DNA of 20,363 nucleotides. Origin: CAZUZD01 sp964624465 (lineage in GTDB: Bacteria > Planctomycetota > Planctomycetia > Isosphaerales > Isosphaeraceae). The stretch lies in assembly GCA_964624465.1 (NCBI GenBank), contig CAZUZD010000085.1, forward strand, positions 1 through 20,363. The letters are read 5' to 3'. Below the pieces are notes generated by a model. It had not been told where the DNA came from. It searched no databases and was given only the letters and a program-made list of their open reading frames with translations. The translations under genes and the position numbers were made by a program. Positions 16,122-20,363 of this stretch are shown one piece after another; position 1 is the stretch's first letter; every line of letters starts with the position of its first letter.

Positions 16122-16376
16122 GTGCGTGTCGTCCAGTCGATCCTGCTGTTCATCTTCAGCACGGCGCTGGTGACGTTCATCCTCCAGAACACCGACACGG
16201 TCACGATCAAGTTCCTGGGCTGGCACCCCTCCGCGCCCATGGCGGTCATCTGCCTGGCGCTCTACCTGCTGGGCATGTCGAGCGGCTGGGCCGTCCTGAA
16301 CTTCCTCCGGTCCACCTTCCGACGCATCCAGCACGTCCCCCAGCCCCCGGCCGAGCCGACCAGCCCGGACGCCTGA
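16122..16376 (+). CDS. LapA-domain (DUF1049) small membrane protein
   Basis: The 84-residue product matches the LapA domain: a first membrane helix (about 4-21), the family's typical LQNTDTVTIKFLGW turn (21-34), a second helix (about 38-61) and a basic, then Pro-rich cytosolic tail (62-84). In Escherichia coli LapA works with LapB in controlling lipopolysaccharide synthesis, but many bacteria carry this domain alone with unknown role, and I would not transfer the E. coli function. Translation starts at GTG: GAGGTG (16111-16116) lies 5 nt upstream, a very good ribosome binding site, and no ATG fits. It is divergent from the DUF1501 gene across 212 bp and is followed by a strong hairpin, so it is probably transcribed alone. 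Confidence 0.88.
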   Translation: MRVVQSILLFIFSTALVTFILQNTDTVTIKFLGWHPSAPMAVICLALYLLGMSSGWAVLNFLRSTFRRIQHVPQPPAEPTSPDA

Positions 16377-16435
16377 GCTGGGGGCAAGCCCGTGACCGCC
16401 CGTGGCTCCCTGATCCGGGCTCCGATCGTCGCGGG

Positions 16436-16478
16436 CCCGCACGCGGCGGAGCCGGCCCCCGCGGCCGAAGCGTGCGGG
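16436..16478 (+). terminator. Hairpin downstream of the LapA-domain gene
   Basis: CCCGCACGC (16436-16444) and GCGTGCGGG (16470-16478) form a perfect 9-bp stem around a G+C-rich 25-nt loop that can fold further. It begins 59 nt after the stop codon and ends 34 nt before the next promoter candidate. No T-tract follows, so it is a candidate terminator or 3'-end stabiliser rather than a classic intrinsic terminator. Confidence 0.4.
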
Positions 16479-16512
16479 GCGAGGCACTCTGGCGACGTGG
16501 CCGGCTAGGGGT

Positions 16513-16541
16513 TTGACCGCGTCCCGGGGCGGAGTTACGAT
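16513..16541 (+). promoter_or_regulatory. Sigma-70-like promoter for the 107-aa protein gene
   Basis: TTGACC (16513-16518, five of six) is followed after 17 nt by TACGAT (16536-16541, four of six). This is among the best hexamer pairs in the window. The predicted start near 16548 gives a leader of about 67 nt ending in AAGGGGG before the ATG at 16615. Confidence 0.55.
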
Positions 16542-16614
16542 CCCCCACAGGGCCGCACTCCCGGCACGGGAGCCCCCGACCCCTGTCCCGCGTCTCTCGA
16601 AAGGGGGTTCGACG

Positions 16615-16938
16615 ATGCCCTTGTACGAGGTCGAGACCACGTCACATATCATGGTGGCGTGCGTGGCTGACGAATCCGACGCGCGGCAGTTCGCCCGGGC
16701 GAACTACCCGCAAGAGGAGATCGTGCGCGTCAGTCATCGCCCGCGCGACGCCTGGGTGATCTCCAAGAATCTGCTGGGCGTGACCGGTCAGGTGGACGTC
16801 TGCGGCACCGCCCGCGACTGCCTGGCCCAGTCGGCCGGCGACAAGCTGCACGCCGTGCGGCTGTACATGCAAAAGACCGGCACCGACCTGGAAGGCGCCC
16901 GCCGGATCATCGAGTCGAACATGGCCATCGGATGGTGA
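16615..16938 (+). CDS. Small protein with L7/L12-like C-terminal motif, unknown function
   Basis: The 107-residue product has no signal peptide or membrane helix. The N-terminal half (4-54) looks like a compact beta-alpha-beta unit: YEVETTSHIMVACVADES, an Ala-rich helix, then VRVSHRPRDAWVISKNLLG. The C-terminal part, DKLHAVRLYMQKTGTDLEGA (77-96) continuing RRIIES, follows the spacing of the ribosomal protein L7/L12 C-terminal helices (KxxAIKxxRxxTGxxLxEAK). That motif also occurs in non-ribosomal small proteins, so a protein-binding role is possible. Two Cys (64, 69) lie between the halves. AAGGGGG lies 7 nt before the ATG at 16615, and a good promoter and a downstream hairpin suggest a single-gene transcript. 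I do not recognise the family by name; the L7/L12 likeness is by eye. Confidence 0.82.
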   Translation: MPLYEVETTSHIMVACVADESDARQFARANYPQEEIVRVSHRPRDAWVISKNLLGVTGQVDVCGTARDCLAQSAGDKLHAVRLYMQKTGTDLEGARRIIESNMAIGW

Positions 16939-16961
16939 GGTGGACCAGGCCCTGAGACCCT

Positions 16962-16998
16962 GGCCGCCGGGGCGGATCGTGGCATCCCCCCGGCGGCC
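16962..16998 (+). terminator. Strong hairpin downstream of the 107-aa protein gene
   Basis: GGCCGCCGGGG (16962-16972) and CCCCGGCGGCC (16988-16998) pair perfectly over 11 bp with a 15-nt loop, starting 24 nt after the stop codon. It is the strongest hairpin I found and lies just before the glgC promoter candidate. It lacks a T-tract. Confidence 0.5.
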
Positions 16999-17012
16999 GC
17001 GTCGACTCGGCC

Positions 17013-17041
17013 TGGACCGATTGCCGGCCGTCGGGTTTAAC
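17013..17041 (+). promoter_or_regulatory. Sigma-70-like promoter candidate for glgC
   Basis: TGGACC (17013-17018, four of six) and TTTAAC (17036-17041, four of six) are 17 nt apart. The -10 lies in the only A+T-rich patch of the spacer. Transcription from about 17048 would give a leader of about 136 nt, long enough for regulation, though I saw no riboswitch-like fold in it. Confidence 0.42.
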
Positions 17042-17183
17042 TCGGCAGCCATGCCGGCCGTACGCCCCGCGGCCGGGCCGGAACCCAGCAGTTGCACGTG
17101 GACGACGGTCACCCGGGGGTGGGGTTGGCCCTCGGACTGGGCGTGGGCCCTGCCGCCCCGGATTCCCTCCCGGATCGACGTCA

Positions 17184-18470
17184 ATGCCGAAGGTCATCAG
17201 TCTCATTCTGGGCGGCGGTCGGGGATCGCGCCTGTATCCGCTGACCAAGTCGCGGAGCAAGCCGGCCGTGCCGATCGCCGGCAAGTACCGGCTCATCGAC
17301 ATCCCGATCTCCAACTGCATCCACTCCGGCCTGAACCGGATCTTCGTGCTGACGCAGTTCAACTCGGTGAGCCTGCACCGGCACATCACCAACACGTACA
17401 AGTTCGACGTCTTCGGCGGCGGCTTCGTCGAGATCCTCGCCGCCCAGCAGACCACCCAGCACGAGACCTGGTACCAGGGCACGGCCGATGCCGTGCGCCG
17501 GAACATCCCGTACTTCGCCGAGGGGGATTTCGATCTGGTCCTGATCCTCTCCGGTGACCAGCTCTACCGGATGGATTTCCAGGAGATGATCCGGACGCAC
17601 CTGGAGTCGAAGGCCGAGATCACGATCGCGATGCTGCCGGTGCCCGAGCGCGAGGCGATCGCCTGCGGGATCATGAAGGTGGACCCGACCGGCCGGGTGA
17701 CCGACTTCACCGAGAAGCCGAAGTCGGCCGAGGCGCTGGCGCGGAGCCGATCGGACGACGCCTCGCTCCGGAGCCTGGGCGTCAGCCAGCCCGACGAGCG
17801 CCCCTACCTGGCCAGCATGGGCATCTACCTGTTCAACCGCTCCACCCTGGTCGAGATGCTCGCAACCGGCGAGGCGACGGACTTCGGCAAGGAGCTGTTC
17901 CCGGCGGCGATCAAGGCCCACGGGGTGCAGGCTCACCTCTTCGAGGGCTACTGGGAAGACATCGGCACCGTGGGTGCCTTCCACCGGGCCAACATCGACC
18001 TGACCCAGGCCAACGCCCCATTCGACTTCTCCTCGGGTTCCCGGCCGGTCTTCACCCGGCCCCGGTACCTGCCGTGCTCGCGGCTCGAGGATGTCACGGT
18101 CCGCGACAGTCTGATCTCGGACGGTTGCGTGATCGGTCGCGGGTCGGTGATCGAGAACTCGGTCATCGGCGTGCGGGCCCAGATCGCCGAGAACGTGATC
18201 ATCCGCAACTCGTATCTCATGGGCGCCGACGCCTTCGACCCGCAGAAGTCGCGCGAGCTGGGCCCGAGGATCGGTCGGCCGTCGGTCGGGATCGGGGCCG
18301 GCACCCGCATCGAGAACGCCATCATCGACAAGAACGCCCGCATCGGTGCCAACGTGCGTATCCTCAACGAGGCGGGCGTGCAGTCGGTCGAGGAACCGTC
18401 GTACGTGATCAGCGACGGCATCGTCGTGATCCCCAAGTTCACCATCATCCCGGACGGCACGGTGATCTGA
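17184..18470 (+). CDS. glgC: Glucose-1-phosphate adenylyltransferase (ADP-glucose pyrophosphorylase)
   Basis: The enzyme makes ADP-glucose from glucose 1-phosphate and ATP, the committed step of bacterial glycogen synthesis, in the cytosol. The 428 residues show the nucleotide loop LGGGRGSRLYPLTKSRSKPA (9-28), IPISNCIHSG, WYQGTADAVR (97-105), SGDQLYRMDF (123-132), FTEKPK (175-180), the GYWEDIGT sugar-phosphate region (255-262) and a left-handed beta-helix domain (about 295-428). The end, DGIVVIPKFTIIPDGTVI, resembles cyanobacterial and plant enzymes rather than the E. coli form. The Lys in it corresponds, by eye, to one of the two 3-phosphoglycerate-binding Lys; the other seems to be Glu (ILNEAGVQ). 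The ATG at 17184 has no clear ribosome binding site. It stands alone, with no other glg gene in the window, between the 107-aa protein gene and the kinase gene. Confidence 0.97.
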   Translation: MPKVISLILGGGRGSRLYPLTKSRSKPAVPIAGKYRLIDIPISNCIHSGLNRIFVLTQFNSVSLHRHITNTYKFDVFGGGFVEILAAQQTTQHETWYQGTADAVRRNIPYFAEGDFDLVLILSGDQLYRMDFQEMIRTHLESKAEITIAMLPVPEREAIACGIMKVDPTGRVTDFTEKPKSAEALARSRSDDASLRSLGVSQPDERPYLASMGIYLFNRSTLVEMLATGEATDFGKELFPAAIKAHGVQAHLFEGYWEDIGTVGAFHRANIDLTQANAPFDFSSGSRPVFTRPRYLPCSRLEDVTVRDSLISDGCVIGRGSVIENSVIGVRAQIAENVIIRNSYLMGADAFDPQKSRELGPRIGRPSVGIGAGTRIENAIIDKNARIGANVRILNEAGVQSVEEPSYVISDGIVVIPKFTIIPDGTVI

Positions 18471-18476
18471 GCCGAC

Positions 18477-18501
18477 GCGGGCGGGGCCGGCGACCGCCCG
18501 C
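18477..18501 (+). terminator. Hairpin directly after glgC
   Basis: GCGGGCGG (18477-18484) and CCGCCCGC (18494-18501) pair over 8 bp with a 9-nt loop, 6 nt after the stop codon. A modest T-rich patch (ATTTGCTT) begins about 12 nt later, further than in a standard intrinsic terminator. Confidence 0.5.
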
Positions 18502-18534
18502 CGGGGGCGCCGGATTTGCTTGCATCGTCCCAAA

Positions 18535-18564
18535 TTGCGTCGAGCCGGGCCGGCGGATTAGACT
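18535..18564 (+). promoter_or_regulatory. Weak promoter candidate for the kinase gene
   Basis: TTGCGT (18535-18540) and TAGACT (18559-18564) are 18 nt apart. The -10 matches at four positions and the -35 at three. It would give a leader of about 130 nt before the TTG at 18703. Confidence 0.28.
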
Positions 18565-18687
18565 GGTTCCGTGGTCCGCGGCGGGTCCCTCCGGCGCGCG
18601 GCCGCCGCGATTCCGGCCCGCTCGGCGGTGCGGCCGCGTGGCGTCGGGCCGGGCCCTCCGACCCGGCGACCCAGTCGACCCAGGGGC

Positions 18688-18694
18688 GGGGAGG
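18688..18694 (+). promoter_or_regulatory. Ribosome binding site deciding the TTG start of the kinase
   Basis: GGGGAGG lies 8 nt before the TTG at 18703 and is the only strong Shine-Dalgarno match near the start of the kinase frame. It supports TTG over upstream in-frame starts, which would add an Arg/Pro/Gly-rich stretch with no domain character. Confidence 0.55.
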
Positions 18695-18702
18695 TTCTTG
18701 CA

Positions 18703-19602
<900 letters not shown>

Positions 19603-19603
19603 G

Positions 19604-19636
19604 CCGGACGATCGGACCCGTCGCGCCATCGTCCGG
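19604..19636 (+). terminator. Hairpin directly after the kinase gene
   Basis: CCGGACGAT (19604-19612) and ATCGTCCGG (19628-19636) form a perfect 9-bp stem with a 15-nt loop, one base after the stop codon. A second pairing, CGGACC in the loop with GGTCCG just past the stem, competes with it. No T-tract follows. Confidence 0.45.
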
Positions 19637-19651
19637 TCCGGCCGGCTGCGG

Positions 19652-19680
19652 TGGACAGGCGATCGGGGGCCGGCTAGGAT
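19652..19680 (+). promoter_or_regulatory. Sigma-70-like promoter for accA
   Basis: TGGACA (19652-19657, five of six) is followed after 17 nt by TAGGAT (19675-19680, four of six). Transcription would start near 19687, leaving a leader of about 128 nt before the accA ATG. This is one of the two best promoter matches in the window. Confidence 0.55.
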
Positions 19681-19692
19681 GTGCCCATGTTT

Positions 19693-19708
19693 CCCACGGG
19701 CCCGTGGG
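19693..19708. repeat. Perfect 16-bp palindrome downstream of the accA promoter
   Basis: CCCACGGGCCCGTGGG reads the same on both strands and lies about 6-21 bp past the predicted accA transcription start. This is a place where a dimeric repressor could block transcription. At this base composition roughly one such palindrome is expected by chance in 20 kb (my own rough estimate), so only its position makes it notable. Confidence 0.4.
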
Positions 19709-19814
19709 CGGGTTCGTCCCGCGCCCCGGCCTGTCGGTTCCACGCCGATCCGCCCCGAAGCGGGGCGACGGCCCCGCCCGGCCTGCACCCGCCAGTGCCC
19801 GCACGCGGCCAGGG

Positions 19815-20363
19815 ATGAGCCCGACGATGTCGACCGCCACCGCCAAGAACTACCGGCTGCCGTTCGAGGCCCCCATCCTCGAGATGGAGGCCCGCCTGGC
19901 CGACCTCGAGGCGCGCTACGCCAACGTCAAGGCCGAACACTCGGCCGCCGCCACCGACGTCTCCGAGCAGGTCCGCCGGCTCCGTCGCGAGCTGATCGGC
20001 CTGACGCGCACCATCTACGCCAACCTCAGCCCCTGGGAGACGGTGCTCGTCTCCCGCTGCGACGCCCGGCCCCAGTGCCGCGACTACCTCGCCCTGATCT
20101 TCGACAACTTCATCGAGCTGCACGGTGACCGCGCCGTCGGCGATGACCAGGCGATCGTCACCGGCCTGGCCCACCTGGGTGAGCAGAAGGTCATGGTCAT
20201 CGGCCACCAGAAGGGCAAGGCCCTGGCCGAGCGCCAGGCCTGCAACTTCGGCTGCGCGCACCCCGAGGGGTACCGCAAGGCGCTGGTGAAGATGCGGTTG
20301 GCCGAGAAGTTCCGGATCCCGATCGTCTGCCTGATCGACACCCCCGGCGCCTACCCCGGCATC
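19815..20363 (+). CDS. accA: Acetyl-CoA carboxylase carboxyltransferase subunit alpha, 3'-truncated by the window
   Basis: The first 183 codons are present and the frame is open at the window edge. AccA pairs with AccD to move the carboxyl group from biotin to acetyl-CoA, giving malonyl-CoA for fatty acid synthesis. The N-terminal helical part (LPFEAPILEMEARLADLEAR, then VRRLRRELIGLTRTIYANL) and the start of the crotonase-like domain (LHGDRAVGDD, MVIGHQKGK, FGCAHPEGYRKAL, IDTPGAYPG) match E. coli AccA closely. The ATG at 19815 and the in-frame ATG at 19827 are both possible; AGGG directly abuts the first and lies 12 nt before the second, so the sequence does not settle it. About 130-140 residues should follow beyond the window. 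The gene has its own promoter candidate, and a palindrome in its leader hints at regulation. Confidence 0.97.
   Translation, partial: MSPTMSTATAKNYRLPFEAPILEMEARLADLEARYANVKAEHSAAATDVSEQVRRLRRELIGLTRTIYANLSPWETVLVSRCDARPQCRDYLALIFDNFIELHGDRAVGDDQAIVTGLAHLGEQKVMVIGHQKGKALAERQACNFGCAHPEGYRKALVKMRLAEKFRIPIVCLIDTPGAYPGI

Noticed and set aside
16939..17183. Riboswitch in the glgC leader
   Set aside because: I found only a terminator-like hairpin of the preceding gene and a promoter candidate; no fold or motif of a known riboswitch class could be seen.
18571..18702. Upstream in-frame start for the kinase
   Set aside because: It adds an Arg/Pro/Gly-rich segment without domain character and lacks a ribosome binding site.

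Overview
The window is about 70% G+C by eye and densely coded on both strands. It very probably comes from a planctomycete, most likely of the Isosphaeraceae type. The main reason is the block at 7674-15909, which holds a DUF1501 protein with a Tat signal, a DUF1549/DUF1553 protein with heme-type motifs, and a secreted cytochrome/WD40/PPC protein. This gene set is greatly expanded in Planctomycetota. The placement is inference from gene content, since there is no rRNA or other phylogenetic marker here apart from a partial accA.

Layout. (1) 2-2074 (+) is the 3' part of a fusion between a serine beta-lactamase-like domain and a NamZ/DUF1343 exo-N-acetylmuramidase, probably for peptidoglycan turnover. 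(2) 2065-4053 (-) holds a xylose-isomerase-family sugar isomerase followed by an FRG-domain protein, whose end overlaps the end of the fusion gene by 10 bp. (3) 4200-6376 (+) holds a small three-helix membrane protein and an M3-family oligoendopeptidase. (4) 6401-15909 (-) is a five-gene same-strand run. In transcription order it encodes DUF1501, DUF1549/DUF1553, a two-helix membrane protein, the cytochrome/WD40/PPC protein and an RCK-type ion channel. The spacers are 52-95 bp and a promoter-like sequence lies at its head, so it may be one operon. (5) 16122-20363 (+) is a series of single genes with their own spacers: a LapA-domain membrane protein, a 107-aa protein with an L7/L12-like tail, glgC, a Ser/Thr kinase with a DYA in place of DFG, and the first 183 codons of accA.

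How the genes may work together. Group 4 looks like an envelope-associated unit: three exported proteins, two of them with heme-attachment motifs, followed by a membrane channel. Group 5 mixes central metabolism (glycogen synthesis, fatty acid synthesis) with signalling. Its genes are separated by 212-245 bp spacers, most of which carry a G+C-rich hairpin without a T-tract and a sigma-70-like hexamer pair. No gap between genes exceeds 300 bp. I saw no tRNA, rRNA, CRISPR array, insertion sequence, integrase or attachment site. The region reads as chromosomal core plus lineage-specific planctomycete genes rather than as a mobile island.

The points most worth a second look are the lactamase-NamZ fusion, the channel with a non-canonical selectivity filter at the end of the cytochrome cluster, the kinase lacking the DFG glycine, the isomerase with one metal ligand exchanged for His, and a perfect 16-bp palindrome just downstream of the accA promoter candidate.
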